From: Bradyrhizobium icense
Lineage (GTDB): Bacteria > Pseudomonadota > Alphaproteobacteria > Rhizobiales > Xanthobacteraceae
Length of the DNA stretch: 64,000 nucleotides
Assembly: GCF_001693385.1 (NCBI RefSeq)
Contig: NZ_CP016428.1
Coordinates: forward strand, 2,108,001-2,172,000
Reading direction: 5' to 3'
In this document: in pieces, positions 18,701 to 26,838 of the stretch
Layout: each line of letters opens with the position of its first letter
Numbering within the stretch: position 1 is the first letter of the stretch
Translations under genes and position numbers: made by a program
The notes under the pieces: generated by a model
What the model was told of the DNA's origin: nothing
Databases searched by the model: none
What the model saw: the letters and a program-made list of their open reading frames with translations, nothing else

Positions 18701-19542
18701 ACATCGTCGACGACACCCTGGCGGGCATCAGCAAGGAGTGGTTCGGCCTGCCCGATGGCGAGCATGTGGCGTGCGGCGGCTGGCATTGGCGATCGGACAA
18801 GCCTACCTGCCCGGGCCACTTCCACTCGCCGTCACGGTACATGTTCCAGCCCAACCCGGGCTTGGAAGCGACCAAGGTGGGCCAGCAGCACGGCAAGGAC
18901 CTATTCAACGCAGTCGGCAAGCTCATCGAGGCGCAACGAAAGGCCGAGAGGAACCTGGGAACACTCGGAAACGCGTTGTTCGATGCATACTCCAACGACC
19001 AGGCGCAGCTGACCTCCGAGAAGAACGCGCAGCTGACAAGCACGCTGATCGGCGTGATGATGGGCTTCCTTCCGACCGTCGACGGCAACATCCGCGGGGC
19101 GCTGTTCGAATGGATCAGCGACCGATCGTTGTGGGACCATCAGCTCGCCTATCTGGCCGATAAAAACCAAGACCGCTTCGTAAAAGCTTGTATGGTCCTG
19201 ATGGGCCCGCTGACGAAAACCCTGCTCTTGCGACCCGTTCCGGAGCTCGTGTGGCGCACCGCACTTGAGCGGCATTTTTTGGGACCCGTTGAGGTCCGTC
19301 CAGGCGACAAGATTGCGGTGAGCATCGTGTCAGCAACGCAAGAGTGCCGTCTCAACGACGACAACGACGGCCTATACCTCCTCTTCGGTGGCAACCGCAG
19401 AGAGAAGGGCCATCCCACCCACGCATGCCCGGGCTACGAAATGGCCATAGGTGTGATGCTGGGTATGCTGGCCGGACTGCTGGAATGGGCGCGGCTGCGG
19501 CCTACAATGTCGCCAATGGAATTGAACGTGAGCCGGCGTTGA
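15739..19542 (+). CDS. DyP-type peroxidase / cytochrome P450-like fusion protein
   Basis: This is a 1267-residue protein with GAGGGAA before ATG 15739. Residues 1-180 resemble the ferredoxin-like lead domain of DyP proteins ('LLLSVAFDGGWEPYM'). Residues 181-324 are two 72-residue repeats. Residues ~330-830 are a DyP peroxidase: catalytic Asp532 in 'DFVDGISQP', proximal His668 in 'CPFQSHIRRANPR', distal Arg689/690 in 'RRGMSYG'. Residues ~840-1267 are P450-like: an I-helix-like 'MMGFLPTVDGN', a K-helix/PERF-like 'PVPELVWRTALER', and a haem loop 'LFGGNRREKGHPTHACPGYE' with ligand Cys1230. I cannot find an intact ExxR. The protein probably binds two haems. With the patatin upstream it may oxidise released lipids. 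Both domains are well supported; the joint reaction is inference. Confidence 0.85.
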   Translation: MQIDIQSKSRSLLGVTDLTLAAKIKPGLIPALDSRSYESRLRLLLRTLNLLRVSSLEAEPTSLIADAVDRIRAIHSFRLAIVGEDPPKRLLLSVAFDGGWEPYMRRIWRDLGPLLDVIFCNCEGYLDAHSHDFPAYAGWVRSAQVTTEFFYNASALTVNDLHYLRQERQGWHDAGRRGLLEEALSALTRLYRLTDMHLQLASANDGDSLLRAARHLLRDPARTLIEKARQSELDATLQAALTWFDRYEAGFLKQALPALTALYRLSDMYPPLADVPDGDFLLRAAGHLLGEELAQCIGKARQKELNPTERAALTWFANYKAKALDGRATTAKWDPLKVQGGIIEAYTGATHACLLLVSLKDSAAACDMLEYLKPDIQHTSATALEAATAKPFVNVGFTVQGLTIAGVPNGTLDLLPYEFREGMAARASILGDVRHNHPINWSLPERNWPEPPQHERERVELSSVHAIVMYTCKGPADEWQDMASDKHPLRGAVLQFNEKLSGKGVQILSVQSMRRLVGSGSEPPRDHFDFVDGISQPWLEPPQKPARSNEVMTGDVGYKNIPRDRPTRDKVVTGDLLLGYENSFGDPPLTGKLWDDSTFLVVRKLEQDVDALHTVLKESGDVEGTKAKFMGRTGDGEVLIEDETINRRGNDFDYSKDAEGKACPFQSHIRRANPRGTRDDIRTVPRIMRRGMSYGLPYREKPNAKRGLFFMAYNASIAEQYEVIQAWLSGSNSSDQNTYSALRDPFVGVPLDGDPHTFVLHGAEPVKLPLDRPIVTMKWGLYAFVPSIKAIDELTELAKAAAKIESIKDKDNPKKKDQRAAELAVHVQKGAAVIAKLRRTEQQLGFDSAADQWKIALEDINARMFGISQAVWAAIRELHGGVLRTPYGVLVCKKDLVTEVFNNGGRGDPRYTVTGYAERMRASFGEIYLGKDDDRLSTSKYRAEACPANKAIMAVSREAAFTSSFKHTQEALRSLVPDDGEKRLQVKDIVDDTLAGISKEWFGLPDGEHVACGGWHWRSDKPTCPGHFHSPSRYMFQPNPGLEATKVGQQHGKDLFNAVGKLIEAQRKAERNLGTLGNALFDAYSNDQAQLTSEKNAQLTSTLIGVMMGFLPTVDGNIRGALFEWISDRSLWDHQLAYLADKNQDRFVKACMVLMGPLTKTLLLRPVPELVWRTALERHFLGPVEVRPGDKIAVSIVSATQECRLNDDNDGLYLLFGGNRREKGHPTHACPGYEMAIGVMLGMLAGLLEWARLRPTMSPMELNVSRR
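16279..16710 (+). repeat. tandem 72-residue duplication inside the DyP-P450 protein
   Basis: Two adjacent 216-bp units (16279-16494 and 16495-16710) encode similar segments. Compare 'ALTRLYRLTDMHLQLASAND' with 'ALTALYRLSDMYPPLADVPD', both continuing into 'LLRAA-HLL' and 'AALTWF'. The offset is exactly 72 codons. The segment is predicted helical and lies between the N-terminal domain and the peroxidase core. Confidence 0.8.
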
Positions 19543-19770
19543 GCTGCCGACGCGCTGGCGAGAGCGCGCGCTGTGTCCTGCCTGAATGTGCCGGCGTCAG
19601 CACAAGTTCAGCGCTCGCAAGGACGGTCAAGAACGTGTAAGATCGTGGCACCTAATTTTCGACGTGCCGGTTGAAACGACCGGTTGGGCCCTGCGAGCTC
19701 TTGCTGTCGACGTAATGAGTTCGAAACTGCCGTCCCAAAAGGAAGTCCTTTAAGTGGCACGGTGAGTGAC

Positions 19771-22700
19771 ATGACCAATCGAAGACAGGAAGAGGCAAGA
19801 TCGCGGCGCAGATATCTTGCGATCCTATTTTCGGACTTGTCAGACTCCGCCCGCCTCGCGGCAGGTATGGAGGCCGAAGACTTTTCGGATCTGCTGAGTC
19901 ACCTCCGCCGCGCCTATGAAGACATCATCCCAAGGCACGGTGGAACGATTGTCCAGATTCGGGGGGACGGCCTGCTGGCCAGCTTCGGTTATCCGGAAAC
20001 ACATGAGGACGATGGACGCCGAGCGACCGAGGCCGCGCTTGATCTTCACGACTTCGTTCGAAGAATCCCACTTGACCTCTCACCCCGCACCTTGCCGCCG
20101 CTGCATCTGCATACGGGAGTTCACTCCGGCTTGGTACTTCTTGCCGATGGGGATGATCTTCATGGACGGCTTGATTTGTTGGGTAATACTGTAAATGTTG
20201 CGGCGCGCCTTTCCGACGTTGCGCAAAGCGACGAGATTTTAGTCAGCGAAGAAACGCTGGGCGCTGAAAGCCACTTCTATGAGACTACGCCCAGGCGATC
20301 CCTTAGCCTCCAGGGGATAATCCAGCCGATCGCAGTCTACGGCATCCTTGGTCGCGCTGCCGTCGGCACACGATTCGAAGCAAGATCGATGCGGGGTCTA
20401 ACGTCATTCATAGGCCGCCAAACCGAACTCCAGGCTTTGAAGGGAAGCCTCTACGACATAATAAAAGGGCAGCCGCAATATGTTGCGATCGTCGCACCCG
20501 CGGGTATGGGAAAGACCCGGCTCGTCGAGGAATTTCTCCGCGACTCGGCAAATTCTGATTGCCGGATACTGCGAGGTTACTGCGAAAGCTATCTAAGCGC
20601 CGAGCCCTTACAGCCATTCCTCCAGATTCTCCGATTGTTGCTGGGCCTGGACTATGGAATGACGGCTGCGCGCGCCGCCAAGGTGCTTGAGAGAACGCTC
20701 GCGGAAATTAATCCCGATCTCCTCAAGTATCGGTTTGAGTTCCTGCGTACTCTTTCGCTGGATCCCGTGAACGGGCAACTGGAATCGCGTAATATTTCGC
20801 TGGAAAACACGATCGCCGCGATATGCAAGCTTTTCGATGCCTTAGTCATTTCCAAACCTGTGGTGCTATTCATCGACGATTGGCAATGGGCCGATGTCGC
20901 ATCGCGTCAGGTGCTCGAAGCGATAAGACGCGGCGACAATCGGACGTTGTTCGTGCTCGTTGCAAGCCGCGAGCTTGGCGATGGTAACGTGGCGATCGGT
21001 GGCGCGAACATCTTAACCCTTGCGCCTTTCAGCGCTGACGAAGCCGAGGAAATCATTCGTCAACTACTTCCTGGAAGCAATCCGTTCACCGTTACAAGAA
21101 TCAGGGAGCTCTCTGGCGGCAATCCGTTGTTTATTGAAGAGCTATGCCACTCCGTTGCGCATGACAGCCCGGATCACAACCGGATTGGCCGCATCCACGG
21201 CGGCGAGGCATGGTTGGAGAAACTCATAGAATCCCGCGTCGAACGACTGAAGCCCGAGCAGATTGATCTGGTTCGCACGGCAGCCGTTATTGGCAATGTC
21301 ATTCCCACTTGGCTGCTTGAGAGGCTCACCGGCTGTGGGGAAAGCCATCCACTTATCGCAACGCTCGCTGCACAAGATCTCATTTTTCCCGGCGAGCAAT
21401 CGGGAACACTTCGATTCAAGCACGGCATTGCGCGTGACGTGATCTACGACTCAGTTGGTCTGCGCCAGCGCAATGCGCTGCATAAATGTATCGCTGACAC
21501 GCTGAGAGAGCATGGACCGGCAGGCGCGCAGGAAGAAGCTTGGGAACTACTTGCGTATCACTACGGCGCATGCGGGAAGGTGGTCGAGGCCGCTCAGTAC
21601 GCCGAGGCCGCGGGAGATAAAGCCGCCGGGGCCTCGGCGTTGGACCGTGCCCAAATACAGTACGGCGCCGCTCTCTCGGCCCTCGATCCGGATTCTTCTC
21701 AAGAAAACTATGAACGTTGGATCTCCATAGCGCAACGACTGGCTTTGGCCTGCGTATTTGATCCGTCAAGGGATCAACTGGAGTTTCTGCAACGTGCAGT
21801 CGTCCTTGCGACAGCCCACCACGATCAGCGCGCGCTTGCGCGAGCCGAATATTGGGTAGGATACATCAACTACGCGCTAGGGGAGCTGGCTTATGCCACA
21901 CGCCACTTGGAAACCGCGCTTGCACAAGCCACGGCCGTCGGCGACGAACCGCTTGCTGTGCAAATTCGAGCGGTGTTGGGGCAAGCCTGTGCGGCGGCAG
22001 CGGAATACGACAAGTCCCTCGTGTTGCTTGACGAGGCAATCTCGATAAAGCGTCAATTCCGCAAACGCGGTCGGCTCCCTGTTGCACTTGCTTATTCGTT
22101 GGCCTGCAAAGCAACGGTCCTCGGCGACCGCGGGCTATTCGAGCAAGCGCACGCATGTTTAGACGAAGCTTTGGCTGCAGTTCATGATTCAGGCCATGAG
22201 GTTGAGGCGTCGATCTTGTGTTGGAAAAGCGCCGTCAGTTTGTGGCAGGGCCGTTGGGAGGACGCACGAGCAGCTGCGATCAAGGGCCAGCATATCGCAG
22301 AGCGAGTGAGGAGTCTGTATTTGTATGCAATGAACCTTTCATTAGGTGGATATGCGAGTTGGATGACGCAACGGTCCCAGAAATCATTGCAGGCGATCGT
22401 AGATGCCACGTCATGGCTCGAGAACCGCAATCGAGGACTGTTTGTATCATTGAATCACGGTTGGTTGGCTGACAGCTTGGTTGAAAGTGAACGATGGCAG
22501 CAGGCGAGGCACCATGCCGCTCGTGCGCTGTTGCGTAGTCGACGGCATGACCGGTTGGGGGAAGCCATGGCCTACCGCGCGATGGCTCGCGCCTCGGCTG
22601 CCGGGCATAACCGGAAGTCGCCGGAAGTGTATCTCGCTCTGGCGATGAAGAACGCGCTTGCCAGAGGAGCACGACACGAGATTGCGGTCACGCAGCTCTG

Positions 22701-22839
22701 CGACGCCCAGATACGACTTGCTTGCGGAGAACGCGCGCACGTAGCCGAGCTATTAGACCAGGCGGAGAGCCTGTTTGAAGCAATGGGGATGACTTGGCAC
22801 ATCGAGGCAACCCGCGATTTGCGTCGACGGTCAAGGTGA
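19771..22839 (+). CDS. class III nucleotide cyclase - AAA ATPase - TPR regulatory protein
   Basis: This is a 1022-residue protein from ATG 19771 (GTG 19762 is an alternative). Residues ~10-200 are a class III cyclase with both metal-binding Asp sites ('ILFSDLSDSARLA', 'RGDGLLASFGYP') and the 'NTVNVAARL' transition-state segment. The position that is usually Lys in adenylate cyclases reads Gln in 'IVQIRGDG'. A STAND-type ATPase follows ('FIGRQTEL', Walker A 'APAGMGKT', Walker B 'VVLFIDDWQWAD'), then a long helical TPR-like C-terminus. Similar proteins are abundant in Bradyrhizobium and are taken as signal-dependent cyclases. It lies 228 bp downstream of the fusion gene on the same strand, but a functional link is not shown. 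Confidence 0.85.
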   Translation: MTNRRQEEARSRRRYLAILFSDLSDSARLAAGMEAEDFSDLLSHLRRAYEDIIPRHGGTIVQIRGDGLLASFGYPETHEDDGRRATEAALDLHDFVRRIPLDLSPRTLPPLHLHTGVHSGLVLLADGDDLHGRLDLLGNTVNVAARLSDVAQSDEILVSEETLGAESHFYETTPRRSLSLQGIIQPIAVYGILGRAAVGTRFEARSMRGLTSFIGRQTELQALKGSLYDIIKGQPQYVAIVAPAGMGKTRLVEEFLRDSANSDCRILRGYCESYLSAEPLQPFLQILRLLLGLDYGMTAARAAKVLERTLAEINPDLLKYRFEFLRTLSLDPVNGQLESRNISLENTIAAICKLFDALVISKPVVLFIDDWQWADVASRQVLEAIRRGDNRTLFVLVASRELGDGNVAIGGANILTLAPFSADEAEEIIRQLLPGSNPFTVTRIRELSGGNPLFIEELCHSVAHDSPDHNRIGRIHGGEAWLEKLIESRVERLKPEQIDLVRTAAVIGNVIPTWLLERLTGCGESHPLIATLAAQDLIFPGEQSGTLRFKHGIARDVIYDSVGLRQRNALHKCIADTLREHGPAGAQEEAWELLAYHYGACGKVVEAAQYAEAAGDKAAGASALDRAQIQYGAALSALDPDSSQENYERWISIAQRLALACVFDPSRDQLEFLQRAVVLATAHHDQRALARAEYWVGYINYALGELAYATRHLETALAQATAVGDEPLAVQIRAVLGQACAAAAEYDKSLVLLDEAISIKRQFRKRGRLPVALAYSLACKATVLGDRGLFEQAHACLDEALAAVHDSGHEVEASILCWKSAVSLWQGRWEDARAAAIKGQHIAERVRSLYLYAMNLSLGGYASWMTQRSQKSLQAIVDATSWLENRNRGLFVSLNHGWLADSLVESERWQQARHHAARALLRSRRHDRLGEAMAYRAMARASAAGHNRKSPEVYLALAMKNALARGARHEIAVTQLCDAQIRLACGERAHVAELLDQAESLFEAMGMTWHIEATRDLRRRSR

Positions 22840-23072
22840 GCGGTAACTACAGGAATGGATGACCATGCCTTGCAGGTGAAAGCCCGCGTTTCCCGCTTGT
22901 GGGCGCTCGTGAGTGCATCGCGAGTATTAGGGTTAAATTCGTTCGCCAGTTGCAGAGACCAGTGGGAATCTGAATTTGTTGGATCCGAATCGCGGTCAGG
23001 CCGACCCTAGACTAATACTTTTTCGATCGTTCATTGTTTCAGTGTGCCGAAATCCGGATTGATGGATTTGAC

Positions 23073-23285
23073 ATGGATGTTGAGACGAGCATCACCACCC
23101 TGATGGACAGGCAAACATTCAAGCTGGTTTGCGACCGATGCGGCAGCCTGACCGTTGCGTTGCCGACCGAGGCTCAGCCGAATCCCTGTTCCATTCTGAA
23201 ATGTGGGCGGTGCGGCTCTCCGAGAGGAACGCTTCAGTCGCTGCGCGACACGTCAATCCAGGCAGGCATCCGGCATCCGGTGTAA
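23073..23285 (+). CDS. small zinc-ribbon-like protein
   Basis: This is a 70-residue protein starting at ATG 23073 (MDVETSITTLMDRQ). Two C-x2-C pairs ('CDRCG' and 'CGRCG', about 30 residues apart) form a likely zinc-binding ribbon. No other domain is visible. It stands alone between the cyclase gene and the next small secreted protein. Confidence 0.5.
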   Translation: MDVETSITTLMDRQTFKLVCDRCGSLTVALPTEAQPNPCSILKCGRCGSPRGTLQSLRDTSIQAGIRHPV

Positions 23286-23565
23286 CGGAGATGGCCGGGG
23301 CCTGATTTGACCTGCTCGTGGTTTCGAACGGAGGCTCGGGCGTATCGGGCGCTCGATTGCCGGATTGTATGCGGCTGTTGGCGGCACCGCGGCGCAAGCC
23401 GCGAACGCCGTTGTCACCCGCGTCCGATGATCGTGGAAAATGGGGTATCGGGAGCCCTAGTCAGCATCCGGTCGAGCGGATAGGCTCCGAACTCCGGCTT
23501 TTGTTGTCTGCAAGAATCTTCGGCATTTCGGAGCAGCTGCTAATTTCGCAAGGGGGAGACGAGAC

Positions 23566-23841
23566 ATGCGAACGATCTGTGCGTCCGTGCTGGCGACCGG
23601 CCTTTTGATTGCTACCAGTGCCAGTGCAGCGCCACTTCTGAGCCATATTCAGCCTGCTCCGGATACGCTGATCACGGCCGCGAAGGTGATCTGTGACGAG
23701 GCGGGCAATTGCTACCGACCGCATCGGCGCCGCCCCGTGGCGCGGTGGGTTTACGGCGACAAGAATTTCTCTGGCCCGTACGCTGGACCGGGTTACTACG
23801 GTAATCCGCGGTATCGTTATAACTGGTGGCCCTGGTACTGA
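23566..23841 (+). CDS. small secreted Tyr/Trp/Pro-rich protein
   Basis: This is a 91-residue protein with GGGGGAG about 8 bp before the ATG. A signal peptide ends near ASAAP. The mature part has two Cys in 'VICDEAGNCYRPHRRRP', probably a disulfide. The aromatic, glycine-rich tail ends 'YRYNWWPWY'. Proteins of this size and style are common in Bradyrhizobium; function is unknown. Confidence 0.6.
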   Translation: MRTICASVLATGLLIATSASAAPLLSHIQPAPDTLITAAKVICDEAGNCYRPHRRRPVARWVYGDKNFSGPYAGPGYYGNPRYRYNWWPWY

Positions 23842-23875
23842 TCTCGCCGGCGGGACATCATCGCTGCGCGGGCCG

Positions 23876-23974
23876 TTAGCCTGATGAAAGCCAATGCAGG
23901 AACGTGGCGCAGCCGCAAATGAGTTGCGATGCCAGCATAAGAATTGCCCATGAAACGAACAGGATACGAATCAT
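23876..23974 (-). CDS. possible 32-residue membrane peptide
   Basis: The frame begins MIRILFVSWAILMLASQLIC and ends after 'FLHWLSSG'. It is a single hydrophobic helix with a basic start. Only GCGGGG precedes the ATG. It is too short to decide on sequence alone. Confidence 0.3.
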   Translation of the reverse strand: MIRILFVSWAILMLASQLICGCATFLHWLSSG

Positions 23975-24388
23975 CCCCGCGTTCTCGGCCGGCTGCAGAT
24001 CGCTGATCGGTCGAGCACAACGCTCCAGATTCGAATTTGTTCATCACCGCTATGGGACCGGCGAGTGCGACCTTGTTTGCTCGCCTTGCGCTTCGTAAAC
24101 GGCTGCGAGCTTCGCCAATATCTGGCGATCGCTTGAACGCGGCATCTGCAACGAGATTAATGCCGGCGGCTTAAATCGTTTTTCAAATGGCTGGGGCGCC
24201 AGCCCGTCGGATCCAGGCGGCAAGGGCTGCAGCTATCCCCACAACCGGATTCAATGGAACCCGAATTAAGCCTGTTTCGCCCTATAAACTGTATCAAATC
24301 GCTGCTATAGGACTGCATAACGTGGCCGACAAGTTCGCCCCTTAATGCCGATGTTGCTAAGGCTTACAATCACCGGTTTTTAAAGATA
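23975..24388. other. intergenic region without recognised content
   Basis: This is about 410 bp with no coding frame that has both a start signal and sensible composition, and no hairpin worth naming. Its right end probably contains the promoter of the 24389 gene. Confidence 0.35.
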
Positions 24389-24802
24389 ATGACGTTGTTC
24401 AATATGGCTATTAAAACGAATGATGCCGTCCCGCGGCTTTCGGGGTCTCGAGGCATCGGATTGGGCGACAATTCCGATTTGGCTGGCACCTCCGAAGGCG
24501 AGCGCCATGACCAGCTCGATGGCATCGATTGGTCAAAAGCGGCACCAAGCTGGGTTTCAATGTTTACTGGGCTCGTTTTGCCGCTGCTTGGCCTCGCTCT
24601 GCTGGTTGGTTCCGTCGATTTTGCGTTGAGCTGGTTGGTTGGAAGATGGGTCAGCCCCTCGAGCATGTCGCAGTTGCCGCTCGCTGCGATCATGTTTCCG
24701 CCGGCGCTGATAATCGCTTTCGGCTGCTGCAAGCTTTTCCTGCACTTGAAAGATGCGATGAGGACGGCTTATCGATCCGGCAAACGCCAAGACGTTGTCT
24801 GA
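24389..24802 (+). CDS. hypothetical membrane protein with two transmembrane helices
   Basis: This is a 137-residue protein (ATG 24389; ATG 24404 is also possible). A polar, Gly/Asp-rich N-terminus of about 50 residues precedes two hydrophobic helices ('MFTGLVLPLLGLALLVGSVD' and 'LPLAAIMFPPALIIAFGCC'). A basic tail ends the protein. No family is recognised. It is upstream of and collinear with the epoxide hydrolase gene but separated by 165 bp. Confidence 0.5.
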   Translation: MTLFNMAIKTNDAVPRLSGSRGIGLGDNSDLAGTSEGERHDQLDGIDWSKAAPSWVSMFTGLVLPLLGLALLVGSVDFALSWLVGRWVSPSSMSQLPLAAIMFPPALIIAFGCCKLFLHLKDAMRTAYRSGKRQDVV

Positions 24803-24967
24803 GCGGATCGATCACCTGCGGCATCGTTTGACGCTCGGCTTCCGTGTGAATTCGGGTGCGAGGTAAGTACCTCCTGCGCCTCCCTTGATATCAGCCTCCT
24901 GTACGGCGATGATTTCCGTGTGAAGTCCGTCCCGGCAGTTCCGGCTGGATTTTGAGAAGGGGCCCGC

Positions 24968-26122
24968 ATGAGCGCTGAAATCAAACCCTATCGCATTTCG
25001 ATCGGTGACGACGTCCTCGACGACCTCAGATCGCGGCTGCGTAACACGCGCTGGCCGGAAGCCGAACTGGTCGACGACTGGAGCCAGGGCGCGCCTCTGA
25101 AATGGATCAAGGACATCTGCCGCTACTGGGCTGAAGAGTACGATTGGCGTGGGCGCGAGGCGCGGCTCAACCGCTTTGCGCAGTTCACCACTGAGATCGA
25201 CGCGCTCGACATTCATTACCTGCATGTGCGTTCGCCGCATCCGGACGCAATGCCGCTGCTCGTCACGCATGGCTGGCCGGGCTCGGTGGTCGAGTTTCAC
25301 AAGGTGATCGAGCCCTTGACCGACCCGACCGCGCACGGCGGCAACGCCGCCGACGCGTTTCACGTCGTTTGCCCGTCGCTGCCCGGCTTTGGATTTTCGG
25401 AGAAGCCGAAGACAACCGGCTGGGGCATCGACCGTATTGCATCGAGCTGGGCGGTGCTGATGGATCGCCTTGGCTATGCGCGATACGGCGCGCAGGGCGG
25501 CGATTGGGGATCGGCGATCACCACCGCGCTCGGCGCGCAAGACCCGCAACATTGCGCCGGCATCCACGTCACACTTGCAATGTCGATCCGCCCCAATGTG
25601 GAAGGCGAGCCGACGCCTGAGGAAGCGCGTGCGTTGAAGGGCATCCAGCATTATGCCGACTGGGATTCCGGTTATTCCAAGCAGCAGTCCACTCGGCCGC
25701 AAACGCTGGCGTATGGCCTGACTGACTCGCCGAGCGGGCAGGCGGCATGGATCCTGGAAAAATTCTGGGCGTGGACCGACTGCGACGGGCACCCCGAAAA
25801 CATCTTCGGCCGCGACGAACTGCTCGATAATGTCATGCTGTACTGGGTGACCGCCACCGCCGCTTCATCGGCGCGCCTGTACTGGGAAAGCTTTGGGCCG
25901 AAGCGCCGGACGGCTCACAAGGTGTCGGTGCCGACCGGTGTTGCGGCCTTCCCGAAGGAGATCGTCACGCCGGTGCGAAAGTGGATGGAAGCGAGCTACA
26001 CGAATATCCAGCACTGGAGCGAAATGCCGAAGGGCGGTCACTTCGCGGCTTTCGAGCAGCCTGAGCTGTTCGTGCGGGAGGTGCGGGAGTTTTTCCGGAA
26101 ATTGCGAAAGGTCCCGGCATAA
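24968..26122 (+). CDS. epoxide hydrolase family protein (alpha/beta hydrolase with EHN domain)
   Basis: This is a 384-residue soluble hydrolase. The N-terminal EHN domain ('PYRISIGDDVLDDLRSRLRN') precedes an alpha/beta-hydrolase core. The core has the oxyanion motif 'HGWPGS', the nucleophile Asp179 in 'GGDWGS' and a late His in 'PKGGHFAAFE' (about residue 355). These are the residues of epoxide-opening hydrolases, giving a diol product. Length is typical of the family. The physiological substrate is not evident from the neighbours. Confidence 0.85.
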   Translation: MSAEIKPYRISIGDDVLDDLRSRLRNTRWPEAELVDDWSQGAPLKWIKDICRYWAEEYDWRGREARLNRFAQFTTEIDALDIHYLHVRSPHPDAMPLLVTHGWPGSVVEFHKVIEPLTDPTAHGGNAADAFHVVCPSLPGFGFSEKPKTTGWGIDRIASSWAVLMDRLGYARYGAQGGDWGSAITTALGAQDPQHCAGIHVTLAMSIRPNVEGEPTPEEARALKGIQHYADWDSGYSKQQSTRPQTLAYGLTDSPSGQAAWILEKFWAWTDCDGHPENIFGRDELLDNVMLYWVTATAASSARLYWESFGPKRRTAHKVSVPTGVAAFPKEIVTPVRKWMEASYTNIQHWSEMPKGGHFAAFEQPELFVREVREFFRKLRKVPA

Positions 26123-26156
26123 GCGAGCGGCGCGCTGAACGTTTTCCAGCTCGCCT

Positions 26157-26687
26157 TCAGAGATACCAGGCCAGGACAGCCTTGAGCAGGGCGTTTTCGA
26201 TCACGGGCAGAACGACGATCTGGTTCATTCCCGCTGCGCGCGCCAGCTGCGCTGCAATGGTGTCATCGACCTTCAGATGCTCGTTGATGGCGGGCATGCC
26301 CGTTGCCCAGGCGCCGCCGATGCTGCCTTCGCCCTTGCGTATCGTCTTTGATGCGTAAAGCGAGGCCAGATCGGCATTCTTGCTGCAATCGCCGGACTGA
26401 AACACCAGTTCCGTTCGCGACGGATCCGGCACCCAGATCTCGAAACGCCTGGCGATCGGCGTTGCCTGCGCGGACAGGAAGGTCATGACCCAGGTCTGAT
26501 CCGGCGGCGTCGTGTAGGGAATGCCGACGCCGCAATTGATTCCGATTTCGCTCGCTTCCTCCCAGCGGAGGAAACTCCTGGCATTCTGCAGGTCCTTGAT
26601 GATGAGAGGCATGCCCGCCTTCCAGGCGCGGCCGGGCAGGCCAAACCCGCGCGGGAATTTTGTATGGCGTGAATTGAACTCGAACAT
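26157..26687 (-). CDS. GAF-domain-like protein
   Basis: This is a 176-residue protein resembling tandem half-repeats of a GAF fold. 'GLPGRAWKAGMPLIIKDL' and 'GSIGGAWATGMPAINEHL' are two equivalent segments, and the ending 'IVVLPVIENALLKAVLAWYL' is GAF-like. GAF domains bind small ligands. No output domain is attached. It is convergent with the epoxide hydrolase gene, with 34 bp between the stops. Confidence 0.6.
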   Translation of the reverse strand: MFEFNSRHTKFPRGFGLPGRAWKAGMPLIIKDLQNARSFLRWEEASEIGINCGVGIPYTTPPDQTWVMTFLSAQATPIARRFEIWVPDPSRTELVFQSGDCSKNADLASLYASKTIRKGEGSIGGAWATGMPAINEHLKVDDTIAAQLARAAGMNQIVVLPVIENALLKAVLAWYL

Positions 26688-26707
26688 GTCGGCAGTACCG
26701 TAATAGC

Positions 26708-26838
26708 TCAGGAGAGGCCGCCGTTATTGCCCCTGCGGCCGGGCTTCGGCAGCATCCGCTCATGGGCGTTTTCGAGGATAGGCTTCTGTGCACAGATCAG
26801 CCTGGGATCGCAGGAAGCGTCGTGACCTGGCCATGCTC
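26708..26838 (-). pseudogene. decayed 3' fragment of a class II aldolase gene
   Basis: Read on the minus strand, the frame gives 'CDPRLICAQKPILENAHERM' followed by 'LPKPGR' and a stop. This matches the end of the intact aldolase at 28026-28820 ('CNTRLIYPPQNILEDTYERM', 'LPKPGR'). Upstream 'GQVTTL' matches 'CQVQVMAL' after one frameshift. The fragment is a second, degenerate copy 1.3 kb from the intact gene, in the same orientation. Confidence 0.75.

Noticed and set aside
13580..22839. CBASS- or Pycsar-type defence locus
   Set aside because: There is no CD-NTase, and the cyclase is a common STAND-linked type rather than a stand-alone pyrimidine cyclase. I kept this only as a weak idea.
24812..25792. 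A 326-residue reverse-strand frame
   Set aside because: It is antisense to the epoxide hydrolase, with composition typical of a shadow frame.
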